Positions 53,372 to 64,000 are shown, counted from the first letter of the stretch. The stretch: 64,000 nucleotides of DNA from Paraburkholderia largidicola (GCF_013426895.1 NZ_AP023175.1:2542001-2606000); one strand, 5' to 3'. The notes: a model not told the origin generated them from the sequence alone. Made by a program: numbers and translations.

Positions 53372-54700
53372 ATGTTACGTCTTACGTCAGCAAGGGTAGT
53401 CGCGGCGGTCCTCGCATCATTGGGACTTTGCCTGGGATCGGCGGCGCACGCCCAGGGCAAGCAATTGACATTGTGCTGGGCGGCATGGGACCCCGCCAAT
53501 GCACTCGTCGAATTATCGAAGGACTTTACGGCCAAAACCGGCATTGCAATGAAATTCGAATTCGTGCCATGGACCAGCTACGCGGACCGCTTCCTCAATG
53601 AACTCAATTCACACGGCAAGCTGTGCGATCTGATCATCGGCGACAGCCAGTGGATTGGCGGAGCGGCCGTCAATGGTCACTACGTGAAGCTGAATGATTT
53701 CTTCGCGAAGAACAAGATTTCAATGGACGACTTCGTACCGGCAACCGTTGTCGGTTACGCGGAATGGCCGAAGAACACGCCGAACTACTGGGCGTTGCCT
53801 GCCATGGCGGACGCGGTGGGCTGGACCTATCGGAAGGACTGGTTTGCACGGCCCGAACTGCGCGCCGAGTTCAAGCAGAAATACAAACGCGAACTCGAAC
53901 CGCCGACCACGATGGACGAACTCAAGCAAACAGCCGAGTTTTTCCAGGGGCGGAAGATCGATGGAAAGACCGTGTACGGCGTGTATATCTTCACGGAGCG
54001 CGGTTCGGAAGGCATCACGATGGGCGTGACGAACATGCTCTACAACTTCGGTTTCGAATACCAGGACCCGAAGAAGCCGTATCACCTCGAAGGCTTTGTG
54101 AACTCACCCGGTGCAATCAAGGGGCTGGAGTTCTATAAGGCGCTGTACAAATGCTGCACGGCACCGGGCATGACGAACGCGTACATGCAGGAAGGACTCG
54201 ACGCGTTCAAGTCCGGTCAGGTCGCGATGCAGATGAACTGGTTCGCGTTCTTCCCGGGACTGTATAAGGACCCGAATGTCGGCGGCGACAAGATCGGCTT
54301 CTTCGTCAATCCGAAGGAAACCAAGCAGTTCACGCAACTCGGCGGGCAGGGCATCTCCGTCGTGTCGTACTCGGATCACAAAGCGGACGCGCTCGAATAC
54401 ATCAAATGGTTCGCGCAAGCTGATGTGCAGAAGAAATGGTGGCAACTCGGCGGCTATTCGGCGGCGAAGTCGGTCGTCGATGCACCGGACTTTCCGAAGA
54501 GCGCACCGTTCGCGCCGGCTTTCCTGAAGTCGATGTCGATCGTCAAGGACTTCTGGGCGGAGCCCGCCTACGCCGAGCTGCTGCTCGACATGCAGAAGCG
54601 CGTGCACGACTATGTGGTGGCCGATAAAGGCACCGCAAAAGAAGCACTCGATCTGCTGGTCAAGGACTGGAACAAGGTCTTCAAGGCGGAAGGGAAGTAG
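53372..54700 (+). CDS. ABC transporter sugar/polyol-binding protein
   Basis: A 442-aa periplasmic protein of SBP family 1, with a Sec signal (about 1-28, AHAQGK) and a carbohydrate-binding fold (FTAKTGIAMKFEFVPW; DLIIGDSQWIGGAAVNGHY; QVAMQMNWFAFFPGLY). AAGGAGAAG precedes the ATG. It is the first structural gene of an operon with two permeases, a microprotein, two ATPases and DhaL/DhaK, so its ligand is probably glycerol, dihydroxyacetone or another small polyol or ketose. Confidence 0.92.
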   Translation: MLRLTSARVVAAVLASLGLCLGSAAHAQGKQLTLCWAAWDPANALVELSKDFTAKTGIAMKFEFVPWTSYADRFLNELNSHGKLCDLIIGDSQWIGGAAVNGHYVKLNDFFAKNKISMDDFVPATVVGYAEWPKNTPNYWALPAMADAVGWTYRKDWFARPELRAEFKQKYKRELEPPTTMDELKQTAEFFQGRKIDGKTVYGVYIFTERGSEGITMGVTNMLYNFGFEYQDPKKPYHLEGFVNSPGAIKGLEFYKALYKCCTAPGMTNAYMQEGLDAFKSGQVAMQMNWFAFFPGLYKDPNVGGDKIGFFVNPKETKQFTQLGGQGISVVSYSDHKADALEYIKWFAQADVQKKWWQLGGYSAAKSVVDAPDFPKSAPFAPAFLKSMSIVKDFWAEPAYAELLLDMQKRVHDYVVADKGTAKEALDLLVKDWNKVFKAEGK

Positions 54701-54779
54701 AGACGCGTTAGCAATCAGAGTATCTCGGCTCGCGGGTTAGCGGTAGGGCAACCTCGCTGATCCGCGAAAAGGAGTCGGC

Positions 54780-55736
54780 ATGTTGGCAAACAAGCCTTTT
54801 GCTCCGGAAGGGTTACAGGCGAAACGGCCGCCGCGTGCGGCCGCGCGCCAGCGCGGGCTGTCCGACAGGACGATCGCGTGGCTGTTCATTCTTCCGACCA
54901 TCGTATTGCTGCTCGCGATCAACATCTTTCCGTTGATCTGGGCATTGCGCCTGTCGTTCACGAACTTCAAGTCGAACATGCCCAGCGTGCCCGCGCGCAA
55001 CGTCGGCATCGACAACTACACGGACATTCTGACCGACGAAGACATCTGGTACGCGATGCAGGTCACCGCGCGCTTCGTATTCTGGTCGGTCGGACTGGAA
55101 GTCCTGCTTGGGTTCGGGCTCGCGCTGCTGATCAACCGGCAGTTCAGAGGTCATAGTTTCTGGACCACGCTGATCCTGCTGCCGATGATGTTATCGCCCG
55201 CCGTGGTCGGCAACTTCTGGACCTTCCTGCTGCAGCCGCAAACCGGCCTTTTCAACGACATCGTCAGCTTCTTCACGGGCATTCCGCCCAGCTCGTTCCA
55301 GATGATCGGCGACGTGCCGCTCGCGCCATGGACCATCGTGATGGTCGATACATGGATGTGGACACCGTACGTGATGCTGATCTGCCTTGCCGGGCTGCGC
55401 TCGATTCCCGACTACATCTACGAAGCAGCGGAAGTGGATCGTGCTTCGCCATGGCGCCAGTTCTGGTCGATCACGCTGCCGATGACACTGCCGTTCCTGA
55501 TGCTGGCGATCCTGTTTCGCGGCATCGAGAACTTCAAGATGTTCGACATGGTGAATTTGCTGACGTCGGGCGGTCCTGGCTCCGTGACGGAAACCGTGTC
55601 GATCACGCTCAAGCGCGCCGCGTTCGAGAAGTGGCAGACGGGCTATTCGTCGGCGCTGGCGATCATCCTGTTCGTCGTCGTGTTCGGCGCCGCGAATATC
55701 TATGTGAAGGCACTCAACAAGGTGAAACAGCGATGA
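54780..55736 (+). CDS. ABC transporter permease 1 (MalF/UgpA type)
   Basis: A 318-aa permease with about six membrane helices. The EAA loop is YEAAEVDRASPWRQFWSITLP (about 212-232), docking an ATPase. The N-terminal cytoplasmic part is basic (RAAARQRGLSDRTIAW). It is preceded by AAAGGAG and overlaps the next permease gene by four bases. The neighbouring SBP and two ATPase genes complete the importer. Confidence 0.93.
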   Translation: MLANKPFAPEGLQAKRPPRAAARQRGLSDRTIAWLFILPTIVLLLAINIFPLIWALRLSFTNFKSNMPSVPARNVGIDNYTDILTDEDIWYAMQVTARFVFWSVGLEVLLGFGLALLINRQFRGHSFWTTLILLPMMLSPAVVGNFWTFLLQPQTGLFNDIVSFFTGIPPSSFQMIGDVPLAPWTIVMVDTWMWTPYVMLICLAGLRSIPDYIYEAAEVDRASPWRQFWSITLPMTLPFLMLAILFRGIENFKMFDMVNLLTSGGPGSVTETVSITLKRAAFEKWQTGYSSALAIILFVVVFGAANIYVKALNKVKQR

Positions 55737-56686
55737 CAGACCTTGCCCTTCAACAATCGGTCGTAGCCGCCACGCCGCGTAGCAAGACGGTTGCCGCCGT
55801 CATTGTGATCGCATACGCGCTCATTGCGACCTTGCCAATCGTCTGGATCATTCTGACGAGCTTCAAGACGCAGGAAGATGCGATTGCCTATCCGCCCGTC
55901 GTGATGTTTCAACCGTCGATGGAAGGCTATGTGAATCTCTTCACGATCCGCTCGCGGCAGACGCCGGAGTTCATCGCGAGCCTGCCGCCCGCAACGGCCT
56001 GGTATGACCGCGACGTGCGCAAACGCAACATGGTGATTGCGGGACCGTCGAAGGTCTTGCCGCGCTTCGTGAACTCGCTGGTAATCGGTTTCGGCTCGAC
56101 GTTTCTCGCGGTGTTTCTCGGCACGCTCGCCGCCTATGCGTTCTCGCGCTTCAAAGTGCCGCTCGCCGACGACTTGCTGTTCTTCATTCTGTCGACGCGA
56201 ATGATGCCGCCCATTGCCGTCGCGATTCCGATCTACCTGATGTACCGCGCGCTCGGCCTTGCGGACACGTATCTGGGCATGATCGTGCTTTATACAGCGG
56301 TCAACGTATCGCTGGCCGTGTGGCTGCTGAAGGGTTTCATCGACGAGATTCCGCGCGAATACGAAGAGGCCGCGCTCGTGGACGGCTACACCCGCATGCA
56401 GGCATTCATCAAGGTCGTGCTGCCGCAAGCGATCACGGGCATTGCCGCCACCGCGATCTTCTGCCTGATCTTCGCGTGGAACGAGTACGCGTTCGCGCTA
56501 TTGCTGACAAGCGGCGACGCGCAGACGATGCCGCCGTTCATTCCGTTCATCATCGGCGAGGGCGGTCAGGACTGGCCGGCTGTTGCGGCCGCCACCACCC
56601 TGTTCGTGCTGCCGATCCTGATCTTCACCGTCGTGCTGCGCAAGCATCTGTTGCGCGGCATTACTTTTGGAGCGGTGCGCAAATGA
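55733..56686 (+). CDS. ABC transporter permease 2 (MalG/UgpE type)
   Basis: A 317-aa permease with six membrane helices and the EAA loop YEEAALVDGYTRMQAFIKVVLP (about 203-224). A periplasmic segment of about 40 residues follows helix 1 (QTPEFIASLPPATAWYDRDVRKRN). Both ends overlap neighbours by four bases (ATGA), showing strict translational coupling with permease 1 and the microprotein gene. Confidence 0.93.
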   Translation: MTDLALQQSVVAATPRSKTVAAVIVIAYALIATLPIVWIILTSFKTQEDAIAYPPVVMFQPSMEGYVNLFTIRSRQTPEFIASLPPATAWYDRDVRKRNMVIAGPSKVLPRFVNSLVIGFGSTFLAVFLGTLAAYAFSRFKVPLADDLLFFILSTRMMPPIAVAIPIYLMYRALGLADTYLGMIVLYTAVNVSLAVWLLKGFIDEIPREYEEAALVDGYTRMQAFIKVVLPQAITGIAATAIFCLIFAWNEYAFALLLTSGDAQTMPPFIPFIIGEGGQDWPAVAAATTLFVLPILIFTVVLRKHLLRGITFGAVRK

Positions 56687-56877
56687 AAGCCCTACCTGCC
56701 ACGCCGCGGCGGCGCTTCCTTCGCAGGCGCTACTGGGAAGGCGCATCGATGGCGCTCATCGGTCTGGGCATTGCGATGCTCGTTCAACCGTTCACCGTCG
56801 ACCTCTATACGTGGTCGTTTCCCGTGATTCTGGTGGGCGCGCTGGCCTTTGTCGTGACGAGCCACTTCCCGGACTGA
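56683..56877 (+). CDS. small membrane protein of the ABC operon (64 aa)
   Basis: A 64-aa protein with a very basic N-terminus (RRRFLRRRYWEG) and two short membrane helices (about 22-36 and 43-59: PVILVGALAFVVTSHF). Four-base overlap with permease 2 and three bases to the first ATPase gene show it is an integral part of the operon. A small membrane protein (GlpU) occupies a similar place in rhizobial glycerol ABC operons; this one may be analogous, but sequence relatedness cannot be judged here. Confidence 0.8.
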   Translation: MKALPATPRRRFLRRRYWEGASMALIGLGIAMLVQPFTVDLYTWSFPVILVGALAFVVTSHFPD

Positions 56878-56880
56878 GCC

Positions 56881-57994
56881 ATGTCGACGATCGTTCTCTC
56901 CAATCTCCACAAGCGTTTCGGCGAATTCACCGCCGTGCACGATACGAATCTCACGGTGGGCAATGGCCGTTTCGTGGTGCTGCTCGGACCGTCTGGATGC
57001 GGAAAGACCACCACGTTGCGGATGATCGCCGGGCTCGAACTGCCGACGTCGGGCCAGATCCTGATCGACGGCGAAGACGTGACGGCACTGCGAGCCCGTC
57101 AGCGCGACATTGCCTTCGTGTTCCAGATGTTCGCGCTCTATCCGCACATGACGGTGCGCAACAACATCGCGTTTCCGCTGAAGAACGAGGGTATCTCGCG
57201 ACACGAAATAGCGACGCGCGTCGATACGGCTGCGCGCATGCTGCGTATCGAACATCTGCTGGATCGAAAGACGGGCGGGTTGTCGGGCGGCGACCGTCAG
57301 CGCGTCGCATTGGGCCGCGCCATCGTGCGTCATCCCAAGGCCTTTCTGATGGACGAACCGCTCGGCACGCTCGACGCGGACTTCCGCGAACTGATGTGCC
57401 TCGAGTTGCGCAAGTTGCATAACGCGCTCACGGCGACCACCGTTTATGTCACGCACGACCAGAGCGAAGCGATGGCGATGGCCGACGACATCGTCGTGAT
57501 GAATCGCGGAGAAGTGCTGCAGTCTGCGTCGCCGCATGAGATCTATCACTTTCCCGCGACGGTGTTCGTCGGCAGCTTCATCGGCAGCCCGCCGATGAAT
57601 TTTCTGGCGGTGGACGGCGGCGTTCCCGCGGGCGCGGAACAGGTCTCGCTGGGCGGCGCCGTCGTGGCCGTGCCGCGTACCGATGCGTCTGCTGCGAAGG
57701 CGCTGGTGGGCGTGCGGCCCGAGCACGTCGTGATCGACGAACGCGGTGCGTTGCGTGGGCGTGTGATCGCCGACGAGTATCTCGGCTCGCATCAGATTCT
57801 GGTCGTCGAGACCGCGCTCGGCATCGTGCGTGTGCGGGTCGGGAAGGACGAGGGGCGCGCGGCGGGCTCGCAGGTCGGGCTGTCGTTCCGCAAGGAACGC
57901 ACGCTGCTGTACGACGCGGACAGCGGCAAGCTGCTGCCCGGCGCGGCGCGCCAGATGGCCTTCAACGGAAACGGAAACGGCAGCGGAGGCGCTT

Positions 57995-58002
<8 letters not shown>
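56881..58002 (+). CDS. ABC transporter ATPase 1 (UgpC/MalK type)
   Basis: A 373-aa ATPase: Walker [10 protein letters not shown] (about 37-45), signature LSGGDRQRVALGRA (about 135-148), Walker B FLMDEPLGTLDADF, switch His in VTHDQSEAMAMAD, and a C-terminal TOBE-type regulatory domain (about 240-365). LSGGD replaces the common LSGGQ. It overlaps ATPase 2 by eight bases; two different ATPases suggest a heterodimer like GlpS/GlpT. Confidence 0.94.
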
Positions 58003-59010
<1,008 letters not shown>

Positions 59011-59014
<4 letters not shown>

Positions 59015-59649
59015 ACGGCAAAACGGTCATGGCGTGCATCGAGGCTGCGCATGCCACGCTAAAGGAACACACTGACGAGATCGCCGCGCTCGATCAGCAG
59101 ATCGGCGACGGCGATCACATCTTCAACCTGTTGCGCGGCGCCGATGCGCTGCTCGGCATGCGCGCCGATATCGAAGCCGACGCATTCGCACCGGCGCTGG
59201 ATCTCGCTGCGTCGAAATTGCTGTCGACGGTGGGCGGATCGTCGGGGCCGCTGTTCTATTCGCTGTTGCACGGCATGGCGAAGGCGTCGGCCGAAAGCGG
59301 GGACATGGCCAGCGTGCAGGAGGCGGCGCGCATCTTCGCCGCGGGTGTCGATGCCGTGGCGCAGCGCGGCAAGGCCGGTCTCGGCAGCAAGACGATGATG
59401 GACGTGCTGATTCCCGTGGCGTCGCGCCTGGGGGAGCTGGCTGACGACGATGCGCCGCCGGAAGTCGTGCTCGACACATTGCCGGAAGTCGCGGAGCAGA
59501 GCATGCTCGCCACGCGCGACATGCTCGCGACCAAAGGGCGCGCGTCGTTTCTCGGCGAGCGCTCGCGAGGTCACATCGATCCGGGCGCGCGGTCGAGCCA
59601 GTTGATGATCGACGCGGTATGTGCGCGGCTCGCGCAAGACAGAGCGTAG
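59011..59649 (+). CDS. dhaL: dihydroxyacetone kinase subunit DhaL-like
   Basis: A 212-aa helical barrel binding the nucleotide. The Mg-ADP Asp residues are present: Asp28, Asp33 and Asp35 in LDQQIGDGDH; later TVGGSSGPLFYSLL and GKAGLGSKTMMDVL match the family. It overlaps ATPase 2 by four bases and is followed by dhaK after 14 bases. No DhaM phosphotransferase gene is in view, so phosphate comes either from a distant DhaM or directly from ATP. Confidence 0.92.
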
Positions 59650-59663
59650 AAGGAGCGGAGACC

Positions 59664-60653
59664 ATGAAGAAATTCATCAATCACGTCGACGACTTTCTGG
59701 TCGAGAGCCTGGCTGGATTCGGCGCCGCGCACAGCGATCTCGTCGTGCTCAATCAGGAACCGGTATTCGTGCGGCGCAAGACCCTGAAGCCGGGCAAAGT
59801 CGCGCTGATCTCGGGCGGCGGCTCGGGGCACGAACCGCTGCACATCGGCTTCGTCGGTTACGGCATGCTGGACGCCGCCTGTCCCGGCCAGGTCTTCACA
59901 TCGCCCACCCCCGACCAGATGATGGCGGCCGCTAAGGCCGTCGATACGGGCGCGGGCACGTTGTTCATCGTCAAGAACTATTCGGGCGATCTGATGAACT
60001 TCGAAATGGCGTCGGAGATGTCGGAGTTGCCCAATGCGATGGTGCTGATCAACGACGACGTCGCCGTCGAAAATTCCAGCTACACGACGGGGCGGCGCGG
60101 CGTGGCGGGTGCCGTGATCGTCGAGAAGCTGGTGGGCAGTCTGGCCGAAAGCGGCGCCGACCTCGAACAATGCAAGGCGTTCGGCGACCGGATCAACAAG
60201 CATACGGCGTCGATGGGCGTGGCCTTTTCCAGTTGCACGGTGCCTGCGGCGGGCACGCTCACGTTCAAGATCGGCGACGACGAAATCGAAGTCGGCGTTG
60301 GGATCCATGGCGAGCCGGGGCGGCGGCGCGCGCGTTTCGCCGCGGCCGATGCGATTGCGGGGGAACTGCTGACGGCCATTGTCGCGGATCTCAAGCCGCC
60401 AGCCGGCGCGGAATTGCTGGTCCTGATCAACGGGCTGGGCGGTACGCCACTCGGCGAACTCTATCTATTGTTCAATTCCACGCGTTTGTGGCTGCAGCAG
60501 CGTGATCTGAAGATTGCACGCGTACAGGTCGATTCGCTGACGACTTCGCTCGAAATGGCGGGCGCGTCGATTACGTTGTGCGTGATGAACGACGAAATGC
60601 TACGACACTGGGATAGCGCAGTGCACACGCCGTCGTTGAGGTGGGGTATGTAG
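59664..60653 (+). CDS. dhaK: dihydroxyacetone kinase subunit DhaK-like
   Basis: A 329-aa substrate-binding subunit. GGGSGHEPLHIGFVG (about 50-64) binds the phosphate side of the substrate; His215 in GIHGEPGRRR is the residue that forms the hemiaminal with dihydroxyacetone; SSCTVPAAGT is the preceding loop. The order DhaL-DhaK is the reverse of E. coli. Coupling to a polyol/ketose transporter suggests phosphorylation of an imported triose or tetrulose. Last gene of the operon. Confidence 0.93.
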   Translation: MKKFINHVDDFLVESLAGFGAAHSDLVVLNQEPVFVRRKTLKPGKVALISGGGSGHEPLHIGFVGYGMLDAACPGQVFTSPTPDQMMAAAKAVDTGAGTLFIVKNYSGDLMNFEMASEMSELPNAMVLINDDVAVENSSYTTGRRGVAGAVIVEKLVGSLAESGADLEQCKAFGDRINKHTASMGVAFSSCTVPAAGTLTFKIGDDEIEVGVGIHGEPGRRRARFAAADAIAGELLTAIVADLKPPAGAELLVLINGLGGTPLGELYLLFNSTRLWLQQRDLKIARVQVDSLTTSLEMAGASITLCVMNDEMLRHWDSAVHTPSLRWGM

Positions 60654-60872
60654 CGGACGTCGGATGCGGTTCTCCTGTGTGAAGGACACAATGCCCTGAA
60701 CGCCTCGCTCGCCTGACTGCGCATGAGTTTTTGACATGGTGTGCATGCGCAGATTTCGCTTGTTGCGTGATATTGGCAAACCTACAGTCGGTTGTCGCGC
60801 AACGCCTTCGCACCGTGCCGCTGTGTCACGTGAGACAGGCAGTGGACATCGATTGTTCATCAGGAGACCGTC

Positions 60873-61970
60873 ATGCAAGACATCAAACGGGGCAGAAGGC
60901 AGGCAATCAAGACGATTGGCGCGGCACTCGCGGCATCGACGTTGCCCATGCCTTTCATCAACGTGCGCGCCCAGCAGCAACAGAATTTCTCCGGAAAGAC
61001 CCTGCGTCTCCTCACCTGGTCCGACGATACGGGCACCGCCGCGCTGCGCAACATCGCCGCGACCTTCACCGCGAAGACGGGGGCGAAAGTGATCGCCGAC
61101 CGCGCTGACGGGACGTCCGGCATGGTCGCGAAGGTCAAGGCAGCAGGCGACCGTCCCACGTACGACGTGATCACGCTGGCAGGCGTCGGCGCGGCCGGTC
61201 TCGGCGACGCAGGCCTGCTCGTCAAGCCGGATCTGGACAAACTGCCGAACCTGAAAGACGTGTCGCCGCAATACCGCACCGGGGCGAACGGCTTCGGCGT
61301 CGGTTATCTGCTCTGGTCGGATGGGCTGATTTACAACACGTCGACGGTCAAGACGGCGCCCGACTCGTACGAAGCGCTGTGGGACCCGAAATACGCGGGA
61401 CGCCTGTTCCTGCCGCCGCCCGAGTGGGCCGAGGCAGTCGATCTCGCGATCATCGCGGCGAAACTCGCGGGCGGTTCGCAGCAGAACATCGATCCGGGTT
61501 TCAAGAAGCTTGCGCTACTGAAAGATCATGTGATGACGCTCGGTGAAAACCCGAATCAGGTTGCCGATCTGTTTCGCACCGGCTCGCTCGATATCGGCGG
61601 CATTTATTCACCCGCGTTTTTCCCCGCTCAGATCCGCAAGCCGGAGTACAAGATGGGCGTGACGTACGGGATGAAGGAAGGCTTCGCGACGCAACTCATG
61701 TTCACCGTCATTCCGAAGTCGCATCCGGGCGATGCCGATCTGATCCACGCGTTCATCAACCATTCGCTCGATGCAGGTGTGCAGGGCCGCATGGCCGCCG
61801 ACGTCCTGAATGGCCCGGTCAATTCGAAGGCCATGATTCCCGCCGAGAGCAGCGCCTATGTGCCGAGCCCGAAGCAGATCGCCGAAAAAGCGGTGCTGCA
61901 TGACGACAAGGCACTCGCGGCCGTGCAGCCCGCATGGATCAAGCGCTACACGGAGATCTTCTCGGCATGA
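60873..61970 (+). CDS. PotD-type ABC substrate-binding protein
   Basis: A 365-aa periplasmic protein. The signal has a twin-arginine-like start (KRGRRQAIKTIGAALAASTLP, split at 6-26), so Tat export is possible. The mature part is a family 1/PotD fold (LRLLTWSDDTGTAALRNIAA; YDVITLAGVGAAGLGDAGLL; YEALWDPKYAGRLFLP). GGAG precedes ATG. It begins a four-gene unit with overlapping genes; spermidine/putrescine-type families also carry phosphonates, thiamine or iron, so the substrate is open. Confidence 0.9.
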   Translation: MQDIKRGRRQAIKTIGAALAASTLPMPFINVRAQQQQNFSGKTLRLLTWSDDTGTAALRNIAATFTAKTGAKVIADRADGTSGMVAKVKAAGDRPTYDVITLAGVGAAGLGDAGLLVKPDLDKLPNLKDVSPQYRTGANGFGVGYLLWSDGLIYNTSTVKTAPDSYEALWDPKYAGRLFLPPPEWAEAVDLAIIAAKLAGGSQQNIDPGFKKLALLKDHVMTLGENPNQVADLFRTGSLDIGGIYSPAFFPAQIRKPEYKMGVTYGMKEGFATQLMFTVIPKSHPGDADLIHAFINHSLDAGVQGRMAADVLNGPVNSKAMIPAESSAYVPSPKQIAEKAVLHDDKALAAVQPAWIKRYTEIFSA

Positions 61971-62917
61971 ACGGCATGCCCGCGCTCTTTTCGCGGCGCG
62001 GGCGCGCTGACGTCGCGCCGGCTGGGTCGACGGGCGTGCCCGGCGGGCACGCCGCGAGCGCTGCCGATGCCGCGTCCGCGCGCGCGAGGCCGTGGCTGCT
62101 GCTTGCGCCGATTCTCGTGTTTCTCGCCGTGCTCGCCGCAGCCGCGCTGGTCGTGGTGCGAATGAGCTTCGGTGTCTCAGGGAACGAGTGGCGCGCGTAC
62201 ACGCTGCACAACTATGTCGAACTCGCCGACAGCTACTTCGTCAAGTCGCTGTGGCTGACGCTGCGGCTCGCTTTTCAAAGCATGGTGTGCGCGGTGCTGC
62301 TCGCCATGCCCGTTGCGCTTGCGATGGCGCGCACCGAGTCGCGCTTCGTGCGGCGCCTGCTGCTTGCGGGCGTGCTGCTGCCGCTGCTCGTCAATCTGCT
62401 GTTGCAGGGCTACGGGTGGCTCGTGATTCTCGGTCCCGCCGGGTTACTCAACCATGCGCTGCTCGGCAGCGGTCTCGTGTCGCGTCCCGTCATGTGGCTC
62501 TATCGCGAACATGGCGTATTGCTCGGTCTGATCCAGACCGCGTTTCCGCTGGCCGTGCTGCCGATGTCGAGCGCGATGCGTGCGATTTCCGTTTCGTATG
62601 AAGAGGCCGCGGCGACGCTCGGCGCGACGCGCTGGCAAACCATGCGCGACATCGTGCTGCCGCTCGCGATGCCCGGCATCGTTTCCGGCGCGCTGCTCGT
62701 GTTCGCCTATAACGCAAGTGCGTTCGCGGTGCCGCTGCTGCTCGGCGGGCGGCGCGTCCCGATGCTCGCGGTGCTGGTCCACGACCAGGTCTCACCGCTG
62801 CTGAACTGGCCTGCGGCGTCGGCATCGGGCGTCGTGCTGATGGTCGCCACGCTTTCGTTGATGGCGCTGTCGCAATGGCTGCTGCGCCGCATGCGGCGTC
62901 TGGAGGGTTCTGCCTGA
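61967..62917 (+). CDS. ABC permease (PotB type)
   Basis: A 316-aa permease. After about 40 residues of unusual Ala/Gly/Arg-rich cytoplasmic leader come six membrane helices and the EAA loop YEEAAATLGATRWQTMRDIVLP (about 210-231). The start overlaps the binding-protein stop by four bases. Confidence 0.92.
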   Translation: MNGMPALFSRRGRADVAPAGSTGVPGGHAASAADAASARARPWLLLAPILVFLAVLAAAALVVVRMSFGVSGNEWRAYTLHNYVELADSYFVKSLWLTLRLAFQSMVCAVLLAMPVALAMARTESRFVRRLLLAGVLLPLLVNLLLQGYGWLVILGPAGLLNHALLGSGLVSRPVMWLYREHGVLLGLIQTAFPLAVLPMSSAMRAISVSYEEAAATLGATRWQTMRDIVLPLAMPGIVSGALLVFAYNASAFAVPLLLGGRRVPMLAVLVHDQVSPLLNWPAASASGVVLMVATLSLMALSQWLLRRMRRLEGSA

Positions 62918-63792
62918 TGAGTACGCAAGGTGTGTTACCGCGCCGGCCGTTGGGCGCGCTGAGACCATCCTCGACGATGCCGGGCCGGCTTGGCAAGATG
63001 GCGGCTCTGTCGGCTGCGATCGTGCTGTTTCTGGCGGCGCTTCCCATTCTGACGATGATCGCGATGTCGTTCAGCGCGGCCGATACGCTCGAATTTCCGC
63101 CGCAGGCGTACAGCTTGCGGTGGTACCGCGCGGCATGGCACACGTTCGTTTCGCCTGATGCCAGCGATGCGCTGTCGATGGGCGCGGCGCTCGGCACGAG
63201 CCTGCTCGTCGCCGTATCGACGATGATCATTGCGACGCTCGTATCCGTGCCCGCTGCGTACGCGTTGAGCCGCTACCGTTTTCGCGGTAAGCGGCTGGTC
63301 GAACAACTGGTCGCGCTGCCGCTCGTCTATCCGCTCGTCATGCTGGGACTGTCGTTGCTGCTGGTGTTCAACGTTCTGCCTGTCGAACTCGGCGTGTTCC
63401 GGCTGATCATCGCTCACGTGATTCTCGCGTTGCCGTTCACGGTGAAGAATTGCGCGGCTTCCGTTGCGTCGATCGGGCCGGAGTTCGAAGAGGCGGCATA
63501 CGTGATGGGCGCGAGCCCGCGACGCGCGCTCGTCGATGTCGTGTTGCCGCTGATGCGGCCGGGCATTCTCGCTGGCATGCTGTTCGCGTTCATCATCTCG
63601 TTCAACGAATTCACGGTGACGTTCTTTCTATATGGCATCGACACGATGACACTGCCTGTATGGCTGTATAGCCGCACGGTGTCTTCACTCGATCCGACCG
63701 TGTTTTCGTTCGCGGTGTTCGTCGTCGCAATCGACTTTGCGCTGATCTGGCTGCTCGAAAAGCTGGTGGGCGACAAAGGGATCGCGCTGTGA
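62917..63792 (+). CDS. ABC permease (PotC type)
   Basis: A 291-aa permease with six membrane helices and the EAA loop [22 protein letters not shown] (about 189-210). ATG shares one base with the stop of the upstream permease gene (TGATG), so it is translationally coupled. Confidence 0.92.
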   Translation: MSTQGVLPRRPLGALRPSSTMPGRLGKMAALSAAIVLFLAALPILTMIAMSFSAADTLEFPPQAYSLRWYRAAWHTFVSPDASDALSMGAALGTSLLVAVSTMIIATLVSVPAAYALSRYRFRGKRLVEQLVALPLVYPLVMLGLSLLLVFNVLPVELGVFRLIIAHVILALPFTVKNCAASVASIGPEFEEAAYVMGASPRRALVDVVLPLMRPGILAGMLFAFIISFNEFTVTFFLYGIDTMTLPVWLYSRTVSSLDPTVFSFAVFVVAIDFALIWLLEKLVGDKGIAL

Positions 63793-63835
63793 TCCCATTC
63801 ATCGCGCCTTGCCGCGAAACGGACTGGAAACTGTC

Positions 63836-64000
63836 ATGACTCATCTCACGCTGCAGGCCGTCACGAAACGCTTCGGTGCCGCGCAGGCGGTCGACAACGT
63901 CGACCTCGCCATTCCAGAAGGCAAGCTGGTGTGTTTTCTCGGCCCATCGGGTTGCGGCAAGACCACGCTGTTGCGGATGATCGCCGGGCTCGAACAGCCG
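63836..64000 (+). CDS. ABC ATPase (PotA type), partial
   Basis: The first 55 residues are visible; the rest lies beyond the right edge. [20 protein letters not shown] is the typical start and Walker A is GPSGCGKTT (about 37-45). GGAAA lies seven bases before ATG, 43 bases after the permease stop. It completes the Pot-type operon. Confidence 0.92.
   Translation, partial: MTHLTLQAVTKRFGAAQAVDNVDLAIPEGKLVCFLGPSGCGKTTLLRMIAGLEQP

Noticed and set aside
60654..60872. Sigma-54 promoter upstream of the PotD-type gene
   Set aside because: TTGGCA-like bases occur but the GC element at -12 with correct spacing is missing.

Overview
The window is high-GC, gene-dense DNA from a free-living, nutritionally versatile betaproteobacterium. 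Gene content and style (PaoABC aldehyde oxidase, nitrile hydratase, many LysR/GntR/LacI/AraC regulators, MHS and hexuronate transporters, FUSC, bactofilin-M23 operon) point to Burkholderiaceae, most likely Paraburkholderia. This is inference from protein style; no rRNA or other taxonomic marker is present. I found no tRNA, rRNA, CRISPR array, prophage or transposase gene.

Layout. 0-1.3 kb: minus-strand unit for an Nramp-related transporter that lacks the canonical metal-site Met, preceded by a tiny Pro/Asp leader ORF that recalls mgtL. 1.9-3.9 kb: kup. 3.9-5.7 kb: cobalt-type nitrile hydratase (alpha, beta, accessory). 5.7-7.6 kb: Pro-rich microprotein, PIG-L deacetylase, MocA-like cytidylyltransferase. 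7.8-8.4 kb: a 654-bp non-coding palindromic element. 8.6-12.6 kb: paoCBA, a periplasmic molybdenum aldehyde oxidase. 13-15.6 kb: pyrB with an N-terminal HTH-like extension, and a dapA-like gene. 15.9-17.9 kb: M23 peptidase / membrane coiled-coil protein / bactofilin. 17.9-28.6 kb: MHYT-GGDEF-EAL protein, rhodanese with FtrA-like regulator, NifQ-like protein, betaine-type binding protein, rdgC, GltI-like binding protein, LysR with NmrA-like gene. 28.6-29.3 kb: a second copy of the 654-bp element in inverted orientation. 29.3-37.6 kb: YdeP-type oxidoreductase with divergent MocR regulator, winged-helix protein, FUSC, LysE, GNAT, Old Yellow Enzyme with ArsR.

37.9-41.1 kb: a three-gene cassette of proteins resembling nucleotide- or NAD-linked conflict and immune signalling families (DUF4062; SLOG-like Rossmann; deoxyribosyltransferase-like fold joined to an ASK1/TRAFs-binding-like TPR region). 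It is the best candidate here for an undescribed system. 41.2-48.7 kb: hexuronate/aldonate catabolism (fructuronate reductase-type dehydrogenase, ManD, MHS transporter, L-idonate-type dehydrogenase, hexuronate transporter, GntR regulator), tied together by a shared operator-like motif. 48.9-52 kb: glgP and bfr. 52.2-60.7 kb: LacI, a polyol/sugar-type ABC transporter with two ATPases and a tiny membrane protein, then dhaL and dhaK. 60.9-64 kb: the start of a Pot-type ABC operon that runs off the window.

How the genes work together: most blocks are self-contained transport-plus-catabolism units each with its own regulator. The MocA-like enzyme probably serves PaoABC by making molybdopterin cytosine dinucleotide. 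The two inverted 654-bp elements bracket about 20 kb and could recombine.
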